Shown here: positions 1 through 5,340 of the stretch, piece after piece
How the letters are laid out: each line of letters starts with the position of its first letter
Position numbering within the stretch: the stretch's first letter is position 1
NCBI GenBank assembly: GCA_947474485.1
Contig: CANJJP010000150.1
Coordinates: forward strand, 1 to 5,340
Length of the DNA stretch: 5,340 nucleotides
Reading direction: 5' to 3'
From: Bacteroidota bacterium
GTDB taxonomy: Bacteria; Bacteroidota; Bacteroidia; B-17B0; Aurantibacillaceae
Translations under genes and position numbers: made by a program
Notes under the pieces: generated by a model
What the model saw: only the letters and a program-made list of their open reading frames with translations
What the model was told of the DNA's origin: nothing
Database searches by the model: none

Positions 1-877
1 CAAGCATTTCAGGGTTTTCAAACTGTTTGCGATTGGTAATATAATGTAGAATGCAAGAATTTTCGCCAGCTCCAACAATAGATGGATAACCAACGTACTC
101 CGAACCATTAAACTTAAAGCCAAATTCAACCAATGCTTGGGCTTGATATTCTGTCATGGTTGAATCTAATGATTTCATTAAATCTAAATGTGCATCGCAA
201 GTAATATCAATTGCTTTTTGCAATAATTTTAATTCTTCAGGAGATTTTATTTCACGAAGCGCCGACATGAAAGAAAACAATGAGGTTCCATTTTTCTTAT
301 CTTTTAGTTTGGAAGTTTTATCTTCAAATGATTTTAGTAATGAAAATAAATCTCCCGAATCATACTTATCATCTCTTACATCATTGTGATTTGTGGGATG
401 ATAAATTTTCGCGAAACGTGCAAAGTCTAGCGGGAAATCAGCAAACTCAGTATTGTTGTATGCATAACGAAAACCTAAATCTATCATTACACCATCGGTG
501 CCAAGTCGTTTACCAGTCCAGCTTTCAGCTTTCTCATCGCGCGGTTGAACAAATAAAAGTTCGTCGCAGGAAATGCTGTCAATAGAAATTCGTTCTTTAA
601 AAACAAGTAAAACAGCATTGGGTTCGGTGAGTCCAGTTAAGTAATAAAAATTAGGATCTTGACTGTATTGGTAATCCACATCGTTGGAGCGATTTCTTTC
701 TGCATTCGCAAAAACAATAGCAACTGAATTTTCATCCATTTTATCACGCAATGCTTGGCGCTTATCTGCATGAAAAGATGCTGGAAGCATATCGTTATCG
801 TATGCTGTTTTTTTATCTTGAGCATTGCTACTAATAAGTAGCAGGGAGAATAACAGGAGAGAAATTTTTTTGACCAT
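1..877 (-). CDS. pepP: Exported Xaa-Pro aminopeptidase (peptidase family M24B), C-terminus beyond the window
   Basis: Proline-specific aminopeptidase that would remove an N-terminal residue preceding proline. The frame is open from an ATG at 877 to the left edge, giving 292 residues. Residues 1-20 (MVKKISLLLFSLLLISSNAQ) look like a Sec signal peptide, so the enzyme is probably periplasmic, unlike cytosolic E. coli PepP. Residues about 30-170 form the AMP_N-type domain, with the typical block DPNFYYLTGLTEPNAVLLV at 74-92. A helical linker with SALREIKSPEELKLLQKA follows, then the start of the pita-bread catalytic domain. There GAGENSCILHY ends at His278-Tyr279, matching the conserved substrate-binding histidine region of this family. 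The metal ligands (two Asp, His, two Glu) should lie further on and are not visible, so activity cannot be judged. A terminator separates it from rpmB upstream, so it probably has its own promoter. No convincing promoter was found. Confidence 0.93.
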   Translation of the reverse strand, partial: MVKKISLLLFSLLLISSNAQDKKTAYDNDMLPASFHADKRQALRDKMDENSVAIVFANAERNRSNDVDYQYSQDPNFYYLTGLTEPNAVLLVFKERISIDSISCDELLFVQPRDEKAESWTGKRLGTDGVMIDLGFRYAYNNTEFADFPLDFARFAKIYHPTNHNDVRDDKYDSGDLFSLLKSFEDKTSKLKDKKNGTSLFSFMSALREIKSPEELKLLQKAIDITCDAHLDLMKSLDSTMTEYQAQALVEFGFKFNGSEYVGYPSIVGAGENSCILHYITNRKQFENPEML

Positions 878-938
878 GTGTGTGCAAACTAATGTTATTT
901 ATAAATGCTTGTGTTTGAATCGAATGTTAGAGTTTTAG

Positions 939-960
939 GCGCTTGAAATAAAAAAAGCGC
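939..960. repeat. Inverted repeat upstream of the aminopeptidase gene
   Basis: GCGCTT and AAGCGC form a perfect 6-base inverted repeat around a 10-base A/T-rich centre. It sits about 60 bases upstream of the aminopeptidase start, between that gene and the rpmB terminator. It could be an operator or a weak hairpin. It has no T-run right after the stem on either strand, so it does not look like a normal intrinsic terminator. Function unknown. Confidence 0.4.
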
Positions 961-1034
961 AGTTTACATTGGTAAAAGATTATTTTTTTATTTTGAGTAA
1001 CGACAAAATCGGACATTATAGACAAATACAAACT

Positions 1035-1065
1035 AAAAAACCTCGTCGAAGATACGACAAGGTTT
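1035..1065 (-). terminator. Rho-independent terminator of rpmB
   Basis: On the minus strand AAACCTTGTCG pairs with CGACGAGGTTT over 11 pairs (one is G-U), closing a 6-base loop TATCTT. A run of six T follows directly (1035-1040). It starts 23 bases after the rpmB stop codon. There is no T-run on the plus-strand side, so it serves the minus strand only. Confidence 0.9.
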
Positions 1066-1088
1066 CTAAACAAATATTGTGCAGGGAA

Positions 1089-1328
1089 TTAAAGAGCTAA
1101 AATACCGTTAGCTTTTGCTTCTTTCATACAAGCAAAAATTCCTTTTTTATTTATGTTTTTGATAGCAGAAGTAGATACACGAAGTGTAACCCATTCTCCT
1201 GTTTCAGGAACAAAAAAGCGCTTACGCTTTAAATTCACTTTAAATTGGCGAGGTGTTTTTGCGTTAGAGTGCGAAACATTGTTTCCACCCATTGCTGTTT
1301 TTCCTGTTAATTGACAAATACGTGACAT
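1089..1328 (-). CDS. rpmB: 50S ribosomal protein bL28
   Basis: Structural protein of the large ribosomal subunit. The 79-residue product begins MSRICQLTGKTAMGGNNVSH, the standard L28 opening (CQ-TGK then GNNVSH). The later blocks KRFFVPETGEWVTLRVS and IKNINKKGI are equally typical, and the length is normal for the family. The start is the ATG at 1328, exactly where homologues begin. In many Bacteroidota rpmB is followed closely by rpmG (bL33), a small DUF4295 gene and ftsY. Here a strong terminator comes 23 bases after the stop and an unrelated aminopeptidase gene follows, so rpmB looks monocistronic. A candidate Bacteroidota-type promoter lies just upstream. Confidence 0.97.
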   Translation of the reverse strand: MSRICQLTGKTAMGGNNVSHSNAKTPRQFKVNLKRKRFFVPETGEWVTLRVSTSAIKNINKKGIFACMKEAKANGILAL

Positions 1329-1363
1329 ATCTTTAGTTTAAAACGGTTTTCAAATTTGGGGTG

Positions 1364-1395
1364 CAAAGAAACGATATTTTTTAATAATTGCCAAA
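1364..1395 (-). promoter_or_regulatory. Candidate promoter of rpmB
   Basis: Reading the minus strand, TTTG (1392-1395) is followed after 20 bases by TTTCTTTG (1364-1371). This fits the Bacteroidota -33 TTTG / -7 TAnnTTTG pattern with one mismatch in the -7 box. The predicted transcript would start roughly 30 bases before the rpmB ATG. Based on pattern only. Confidence 0.5.
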
Positions 1396-1514
1396 TATTC
1401 TCTGCTTTTTGATTAAAAAATTTAAGCTTACAGTGTTTATTGCATTAGTTTAGGGTAAGAATGAATGTTGTTAGAGTGCTACTATACAAAATTAAAATTC
1501 TGTAAACAACTGAT

Positions 1515-1973
1515 TTACATACCTAAATCATTTTTTTTATAAGCGTCGCCCGAAATAGCTTCTTGGCCGGGAGCTAATAAATTAATTCGGCCAAGTGCAA
1601 GTCTAATGAAGATTGTTTTTGTTAAATGATGAGGTTTTTTGTGAATTTTAAAATCTTTAGGCGAAATGGGTAAACTAAAATTAACATTATAATTATCGTA
1701 TTTATTGCCATTATTATTTGGGCCAAGCCTGTTGCTTTCTGCTGCAAATGTAACTCCGGTATACATAAAACGATTTCCACCGCACCAAACACTTCTTGTA
1801 AATGCTTCTAATAAATCTCCAACGTTATGGCCGCGATTAGACCCTTGAATAGGCAACGACAAACAAGTATCAACTTGTTCTCTAAACCTAATTTTATTCA
1901 AAAACTCACTCAAAAAAACCATTCCGCCCAAAGGCGTAATCTTTTTATTAGTAAAGGCTACATCAAATTCCAT
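1515..1973 (-). pseudogene. Truncated IS1380-family transposase N-terminus fused to an unrelated tail
   Basis: From the ATG at 1973 the frame encodes 152 residues (a GTG one codon earlier is also possible). Residues 1 to about 75 read like the N-terminus of IS1380-family transposases: KKITPLGGMVFL (10-21), FREQV, GSNRGH (44-49), then EAF and SVWCGGNRF (61-69). Full-length members are usually over 400 residues and carry a DDE catalytic core. None of that core is present, so this cannot be an active transposase. From about residue 76 the sequence (FAAESNRLGPNNNGN, later FIRLALGRINLLAPGQEA) no longer resembles the family, and I do not recognise it. The frame stays open across the junction near 1750, ending in TAA at 1515. 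Best explained as an internal deletion or secondary insertion in an old insertion sequence. Whether the fusion is expressed is unknown. Confidence 0.75.
1562..1595. repeat. GC-rich inverted repeat in the tail of the transposase fragment
   Basis: CTTGGCCG (1562-1569) and CGGCCAAG (1588-1595) form a perfect 8-base inverted repeat around an 18-base AT-rich spacer. A third related copy, ATTTGGGCCAAG, lies at 1716-1727 in the same orientation as AATTCGGCCAAG (1584-1595). These GC-rich blocks stand out from the AT-rich surroundings. They may mark a palindromic repeat element that supplied the unknown tail. Confidence 0.45.
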
Positions 1974-2050
1974 CACATATTTTTTCTAATACTTCGCATT
2001 AGAAGTTATAAATACAAAAATCAAACTTTTTGTCTAATGCGGAATGTGGG
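1749..2050 (-). mobile_element. Remnant of an IS1380-family insertion sequence, 5' end only
   Basis: The transposase-like part spans about 1749-1973. Upstream of it (1974-2050) lies a non-coding stretch with nested CTAAT/ATTAG inverted repeats, where the outer end of an insertion sequence would be expected. The outer limit is inferred and no matching terminal repeat or target duplication could be identified in the window. The rest of the element is missing. Confidence 0.5.
1984..2041. repeat. Nested inverted repeats upstream of the transposase fragment
   Basis: TTCTAAT (1984-1990) pairs with ATTAGAA (1998-2004) across 7 bases. The overlapping arm CGCATTAGA (1995-2003) also pairs perfectly with TCTAATGCG (2033-2041) across 29 bases. 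The shared middle arm means two mutually exclusive hairpins are possible. The position, 11 to 68 bases upstream of the transposase-like ATG, suits an insertion-sequence end or a translation-limiting leader. Which one applies is inference. Confidence 0.45.
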
Positions 2051-2096
2051 TTTAATAGACATCTTACAAAAAATACAATTTTTACTTATCTAAAAC

Positions 2097-2122
2097 AAAA
2101 AACCCCCCGAATACTCGGAGGG
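2097..2122 (-). terminator. Rho-independent terminator of the Lys/Cys-rich gene
   Basis: On the minus strand CCCTCCGA pairs with TCGGGGGG (8 pairs, one G-U) around the loop GTAT. Six T follow, then GTTTT. It begins 22 bases after the stop codon of the small gene at 2145-2387. This is one of the most GC-rich spots in the window and a strong intrinsic terminator. Confidence 0.92.
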
Positions 2123-2144
2123 CCTTCTATGAAAATGTATGAGA

Positions 2145-2387
2145 TTATTTTTTCTCGTCTTTTTTCTCTTCTTTAGATTTGCAGCAAGATTTCTTAGCTG
2201 TCTCATCTTTTTTGCAACAAGATTTCTCGTCTTTACTGCAAGATTTTTTCTTCTTGCCTTTATCATCACCTTTTTTATCATCTCCGATTACAGAAACGAT
2301 AGAGGTGTTAGTTAAAGCAGAAACTGTTGAAGCTGAAACTGCTGTTACCATCCCGGTGAAAGCAAGCATTAAAAATAATTTTTTCAT
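2145..2387 (-). CDS. Small exported Lys/Cys-rich protein, function unknown
   Basis: An 80-residue protein starting at the ATG at 2387. Residues 1 to about 20 (MKKLFLMLAFTGMVTAVSAS) form a clear signal peptide, so the mature part is exported. The region from about 36 to 80 is almost entirely Lys, Asp/Glu, Ser and Cys. It holds three imperfect repeats: KKSCSKDE (47-54), KSCCKKDE (55-62) and KKSCCKSKEE (65-74). The five cysteines are at 50, 57, 58, 68 and 69. Such cysteine clusters could bind soft metal ions or form disulfides, but no named family is recognised and there is no metal-resistance gene next to it. Its own -7 element, A-rich leader and strong terminator support a real, separately transcribed and possibly abundant product. 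Low-complexity coding sequence is the main caution. Confidence 0.82.
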   Translation of the reverse strand: MKKLFLMLAFTGMVTAVSASTVSALTNTSIVSVIGDDKKGDDKGKKKKSCSKDEKSCCKKDETAKKSCCKSKEEKKDEKK

Positions 2388-2418
2388 GGTGTTTTTGTTT
2401 TGTTGTTGTTTATTATTT

Positions 2419-2426
2419 CAAAAATA
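2419..2426 (-). promoter_or_regulatory. -7 promoter element of the Lys/Cys-rich gene
   Basis: TATTTTTG on the minus strand is a perfect match to the Bacteroidota -7 consensus TAnnTTTG. It lies 31 bases upstream of the ATG and is followed by an A- and CAA-rich leader. No TTTG box is found at the usual distance upstream, so the -33 element is weak or absent. Confidence 0.5.
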
Positions 2427-2468
2427 CAATAATTATTCCAAAATCTTAATTAACAAATGTTAAAAAAC

Positions 2469-3866
2469 TTAGCGCCTTCTGTCCTTAAACATCTCCTTAA
2501 ACTTAAATTCTATCCCCTCACTAGGCTTTGTAGCTGGCGATTGAACTAAATAACCATCTTTATTTAATAAATAAAAAACGTTGGCAGCCTTTATCATGTA
2601 GCTATCCAAAACGTTTTGGTAAATGCTGCCGTTTAAAAACAACCAATTGTATTTCGGATTCTTTTTTACAAAGTCGATGAAGTCTTTGTCCTTACCTGCC
2701 ATGCAAATACTGATAAAAATCACCTTGTCGCCATACTTGGTTTTTATCTGTTCCATCTTTTTTAACTCCTGAATGCTTTCGGTACTTGTTGGAGAAAAGA
2801 AATTCATATAAACATATCTTCCTTTGTAATCAGCTAATGAATGTAATTTACCATTTACATCTGGTAATGCAAAATCAGGCGCAGTTGCCCCTACTTGCAA
2901 GTTTTGGAAGATGCGCAAAATATTTCCGCAAATTATTTTGTGTTCTTTAATTTTTGTTGTTGCATTTATTTCAGAAATTAAAGCTGTTATGTTTGCTTTA
3001 CTAAAGCGGGGCACATAATATAATTCGTACAAGCCTTTAATAATTACTAACTCTCTTAGTGTATCGTTTGCTACCCAATTATCTGCTTTTAATGTTTTAT
3101 TAAGCTCTTTATAATTTGGTTCAATGTTAATGCTAGCTAAAACATCGTTACCCAAAGGGCCTGATGACATGGTTTGTAGGTACTGCTTAAAAAACTGATT
3201 AAAGAATTCCATGTACTCATAATTATGATATTCGATAGGATGATTAACCAAATACTTCGCAGCTAAGTAATTTCTATGCCTTCCAGTGTTATCATTAATT
3301 AGCGCAAAGGTGTAAAGTATATATGTTTTAAAATAATTACTCTTCACGTCTTTATACCTTTCTTCCATGCGCAATTGGAAAGTATCTAAACGTCCATGAA
3401 TTTTTTTTGCGACAAAATATTTATAGTTCTTTTGCCAAAAATTATCGAACTGAATATTGAAATCGATAATGCGCGCATTTAACTCAGTTGAATCACCATG
3501 AATCATCAAATCCACACTCTCTTCAGTGTTTGGGTTATGGTAATCAATCGTATCAGGCGGAAGGAAAGTAAAGGCATATTTAAACATGGCAAGCATGTAT
3601 AGCTTTCCTACTTTATTGTTTATCTTAACATGATAACACGAAGGGTTTACAACATTGGCACTTAGCTCAAAATTCCCTTTAGAATCAATAGTATCAAAGG
3701 ATTCCTTTACGGAAGTGTAAGTGATTAAATCGGTAAAACCATAAAGAGAAATTTCTTCTCCTTTGTAATCGGGTGCTTTACCAACAATATAAGAAGTTTG
3801 AGCAAAAGAATAAGCGCAGACAAAACTAAAATAAATGATTACTATTTGCCTTAGCCAATTGTTCAT
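2469..3866 (-). CDS. Exported TlpA-like protein with a cysteine-less thioredoxin domain
   Basis: A 465-residue protein from the ATG at 3866. Residues 1-23 (ending YSFAQ) form a signal peptide, so it acts outside the cytoplasm. Residues about 25-120 are beta-rich and resemble the N-terminal domains (DUF4369-like) found on Bacteroidota TlpA-type proteins. The middle, about 125-320, is probably helical. The C-terminal thioredoxin/AhpC-TSA fold starts at VGATAPDF (325-332) and includes DYKGRYVYMNFF (346-357) and LLNKDGYLV (433-441). TlpA relatives use a CxxC pair to reduce disulfides. Here the aligned residues are Ser361 and Ser364 (STES), and the usual cis-proline is Asn429. Thiol-disulfide exchange by the standard mechanism is therefore excluded. 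A binding, scaffold or chaperone role is inference. It lies 58 bases after the desaturase stop with no strong terminator between, so cotranscription is possible. Confidence 0.9.
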   Translation of the reverse strand: MNNWLRQIVIIYFSFVCAYSFAQTSYIVGKAPDYKGEEISLYGFTDLITYTSVKESFDTIDSKGNFELSANVVNPSCYHVKINNKVGKLYMLAMFKYAFTFLPPDTIDYHNPNTEESVDLMIHGDSTELNARIIDFNIQFDNFWQKNYKYFVAKKIHGRLDTFQLRMEERYKDVKSNYFKTYILYTFALINDNTGRHRNYLAAKYLVNHPIEYHNYEYMEFFNQFFKQYLQTMSSGPLGNDVLASINIEPNYKELNKTLKADNWVANDTLRELVIIKGLYELYYVPRFSKANITALISEINATTKIKEHKIICGNILRIFQNLQVGATAPDFALPDVNGKLHSLADYKGRYVYMNFFSPTSTESIQELKKMEQIKTKYGDKVIFISICMAGKDKDFIDFVKKNPKYNWLFLNGSIYQNVLDSYMIKAANVFYLLNKDGYLVQSPATKPSEGIEFKFKEMFKDRRR

Positions 3867-3924
3867 GCTTAAATACGATTAAACTGCTTTTATATTGCAG
3901 AAAGCAAATTATATGCCGAAGCTA

Positions 3925-5001
3925 TTATGCACAACCAACATGGCGTAAATGCACAACATGAGATTTTACAGCACTTATCATACTTGGAAACTCATGATAT
4001 TTTACATTAAATTCTTTACAGGTATCAATGAGTATCTTGTTTAGTTGTGGGTAATGTACATGGCTAATACGCGGAAACAAATGATGTTCAACCTGAAAAT
4101 TTAATCCGCCTAACATCCAACTCAATACTTTGTTACGAGTACCAAAATTTGCAGTCGTTTTCATTTGATGAATTGCCCAGTCGTTTTCAACTAATAAATT
4201 ATCAGTTTTTGGATCTGGAGTAACGAATTCAAGGTCTTCAACTATGTGCGCTAATTGAAAAACAATTGCCAAAATAAAACCAACCACCAAAACTGCAATT
4301 CCATAACCCAAAAAGGTTTTGCCCCATCCAAGTAAAATCCCTGGAAGCACAACAAACATTCCAATGTGAAAAACTTTAGAAATCCAAAAAACAAAATGTT
4401 CTTTAACAGATATAGGTTGCATTTCGGTATGATCAGCAATTTTACGGGTAATGTATTTTACAAAATCTCTGTAATACACCCAAAACAAAAAAGTTAAGGT
4501 GTATAAAAATGGCCAATAAAAATGCTGATACTTATGAAACCAACTTTTCTTTTGATCTTCATGAATACGAATAAACGGACGGACATCAATATCATCATCA
4601 ATACCTTCTATATTAGTGTAAGTATGGTGGTTAATATTATGCTTTTGACTCCAAAAGAAAGCATTTGCACCAAGCATATTACTTGAGTATGCCATAATTG
4701 TGTTAAGGGTTCCTTTTGTAGAATAACTTCCATGCGACCCATCGTGCATTAGGTTAAACCCAATGAGAGCCATTACAAATCCCATTAATACCGATCCTCC
4801 AATTCCTGCCCAAATGTTAGAAGGTGTAAAGAATACTAGCCAAACATATAATGAGAAAAATGCTACTAAAATGGTAATTGTTTTCAGGTACAGTCGAAAA
4901 TCTCCAGTCGTCTTTTTGTGATTCGTTTTAAAGTACTCGTTTACTCTACTTCTTAATGTAAAGAAAAAAGTGGGTTGTGTGTTACTAAATTTTACTTGCA
5001 A
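3925..5001 (-). CDS. Membrane fatty acid desaturase (acyl-CoA / acyl-lipid type, PF00487 family)
   Basis: Di-iron integral-membrane enzyme that introduces a double bond into fatty acyl chains, here 358 residues. All three histidine boxes are present: HDGSH (86-90), HNINHH (121-126) and QVEHH (303-307, followed by LFPRISHVHYP). Hydrophobic segments lie at about 43-60, 62-82, 162-178, 203-225 and 231-252. The QVEHH third box with glutamine is typical of the linoleoyl-CoA / front-end type, but there is no cytochrome b5 domain, so the electron donor is separate and the double-bond position cannot be assigned. No ATG is available: the open frame begins after a TAA 15 bases upstream and the first internal Met is residue 73. 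A TTG at 4999-5001 best fits the family N-terminus (VKFS, then LRSRVNEYF). It ends with tandem TAA-TAG stops. A likely role is membrane-fluidity adjustment. Confidence 0.94.
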   Translation of the reverse strand: MQVKFSNTQPTFFFTLRSRVNEYFKTNHKKTTGDFRLYLKTITILVAFFSLYVWLVFFTPSNIWAGIGGSVLMGFVMALIGFNLMHDGSHGSYSTKGTLNTIMAYSSNMLGANAFFWSQKHNINHHTYTNIEGIDDDIDVRPFIRIHEDQKKSWFHKYQHFYWPFLYTLTFLFWVYYRDFVKYITRKIADHTEMQPISVKEHFVFWISKVFHIGMFVVLPGILLGWGKTFLGYGIAVLVVGFILAIVFQLAHIVEDLEFVTPDPKTDNLLVENDWAIHQMKTTANFGTRNKVLSWMLGGLNFQVEHHLFPRISHVHYPQLNKILIDTCKEFNVKYHEFPSMISAVKSHVVHLRHVGCA

Positions 5002-5022
5002 AATATTTATTTTTTATTGGCG

Positions 5023-5030
5023 CAAAGATA
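5023..5030 (-). promoter_or_regulatory. -7 promoter element of the desaturase gene
   Basis: TATCTTTG on the minus strand matches the Bacteroidota -7 consensus TAnnTTTG exactly and lies 21 bases upstream of the proposed TTG start. A transcript beginning a few bases downstream would have a leader of roughly 15 bases, rich in A and T with no Shine-Dalgarno sequence. No good -33 TTTG box is visible at the normal distance. Confidence 0.55.
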
Positions 5031-5090
5031 CAACTTAAATATCTTTTTGATTCCTAAATCAATTTACTTTTTTCAGAAAAATAAAGTTAA

Positions 5091-5105
5091 TTAACTATTA
5101 GTTAA
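5091..5105. repeat. AT-only palindrome upstream of the desaturase
   Basis: TTAACTATTAGTTAA has 7-base arms around a single central base. It overlaps the stop codon of the doubtful frame at 5091-5336. On the minus strand a T-rich stretch follows loosely, so it could be a weak terminator. The stem has only two G-C pairs and may be chance in AT-rich DNA. Confidence 0.3.
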
Positions 5106-5336
5106 CCGATTAGAAAAATCAAAGTGACAAATAACAAGGACAATTAATGTTAAAGCCTTAAAAATCTTCGACAGAATTGCAATACTTATTTTTAATCGTT
5201 GAAGAAAATAACGATTTGCTTTAACAATGCTAAACCTTCCTATCAGGATTACTCCCCAAAAAAGACTTCCAATTACTAAAGGATTTACCTGTGCTACTAA
5301 TTGTTTTTGATTGAAAATGATGGCAAATAGCAACAC
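5091..5336 (-). CDS. Doubtful hydrophobic reading frame, function unknown
   Basis: An 81-residue frame that contains no ATG at all. The only starts are GTG at 5336 or TTG next to it, and an in-frame TAA stands directly before the GTG. The product would be hydrophobic, with candidate membrane segments at about residues 17-33 (NPLVIGSLFWGVILIG) and 52-70 (ending LIVLVICHF). No family is recognised. It may be a small membrane protein, the tail of a broken gene whose upstream part lies outside the window, or chance. The stop codon lies within a perfect palindrome. The interval 5002-5340 otherwise shows only the desaturase -7 element. Confidence 0.3.
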   Translation of the reverse strand: MLLFAIIFNQKQLVAQVNPLVIGSLFWGVILIGRFSIVKANRYFLQRLKISIAILSKIFKALTLIVLVICHFDFSNRLTNS

Positions 5337-5340
5337 TTAA

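Noticed and set aside
156..585. Open frames on the plus strand opposite the aminopeptidase gene
   Set aside because: They are antisense to a clear M24 aminopeptidase reading frame and have no recognisable protein features.
637..825. A 62-residue minus-strand frame within the aminopeptidase gene
   Set aside because: It overlaps the real gene in a different frame, and its composition is typical of an off-frame translation.
1396..1514. Possible RNA gene or riboswitch between rpmB and the transposase fragment
   Set aside because: Only AT-rich sequence and a weak TGTAAA/TTTACA hairpin (1501-1519) are seen, with no conserved RNA motif.
1827..2093. A plus-strand frame opposite the transposase fragment
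   Set aside because: It is antisense to recognisable IS1380-like sequence and has no family features.
2090..2463. Overlapping frames around the Lys/Cys-rich gene on both strands
   Set aside because: One minus-strand frame reads the Lys/Cys repeats out of frame and runs through the terminator. The plus-strand frame is its Phe/Leu-rich complement. The frame with a signal peptide, -7 element and terminator is the better one.
3867..3924. TGCTTT-N10-AAAGCA hairpin between the desaturase and TlpA-like genes as a terminator
   Set aside because: The stem is only six pairs and no T-run follows, so termination is not supported. The TATAATTTG sequence here is also off the promoter consensus.
4251..4439. 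A hydrophobic 62-residue frame inside the desaturase gene
   Set aside because: It is an off-frame reading of a membrane-segment coding stretch.
1..5340. CRISPR array, tRNA/rRNA gene, toxin-antitoxin or defence island
   Set aside because: No regularly spaced repeats, cloverleaf sequences or recognisable defence or toxin-antitoxin proteins were found on either strand.

Overview
The window is AT-rich, and every gene that can be supported lies on the minus strand. The likely source is a member of the Bacteroidota. Three things point there: -7 promoter elements of the form TAnnTTTG in front of several genes, A-rich leaders without a clear Shine-Dalgarno sequence, and gene families typical of that phylum (exported Xaa-Pro aminopeptidase, TlpA-like exported proteins with an extra N-terminal domain, QxxHH-type fatty acid desaturase). 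The order or genus cannot be read from the sequence.

Layout in transcription order, from high to low coordinates. 5002-5340 holds a doubtful hydrophobic reading frame with no ATG, then a good -7 element. 3925-5001 encodes a membrane fatty acid desaturase with all three histidine boxes, apparently starting at TTG. After 58 bases comes 2469-3866, an exported protein with a C-terminal thioredoxin fold that has lost both redox cysteines and the cis-proline. 2145-2387 is a small exported Lys/Cys-rich protein with its own -7 element and a strong terminator. 1515-1973 is a broken IS1380-type transposase: about 75 N-terminal residues joined in frame to a tail of unknown origin. Palindromic sequences lie on both sides of the junction. 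1089-1328 is ribosomal protein bL28 with a promoter and a strong terminator. 1-877 is the N-terminal part of an exported Xaa-Pro aminopeptidase that runs off the left edge.

The genes do not form one obvious pathway. The desaturase and the TlpA-like gene may be cotranscribed because no strong terminator separates them. The Cys-rich gene, rpmB and the aminopeptidase look like separate units. I see no defence system, CRISPR array, RNA gene or clear new multi-gene system. The points most worth a second look are the cysteine-less thioredoxin domain, the Lys/Cys repeat protein, and the transposase fragment with its unexplained tail and palindromes.
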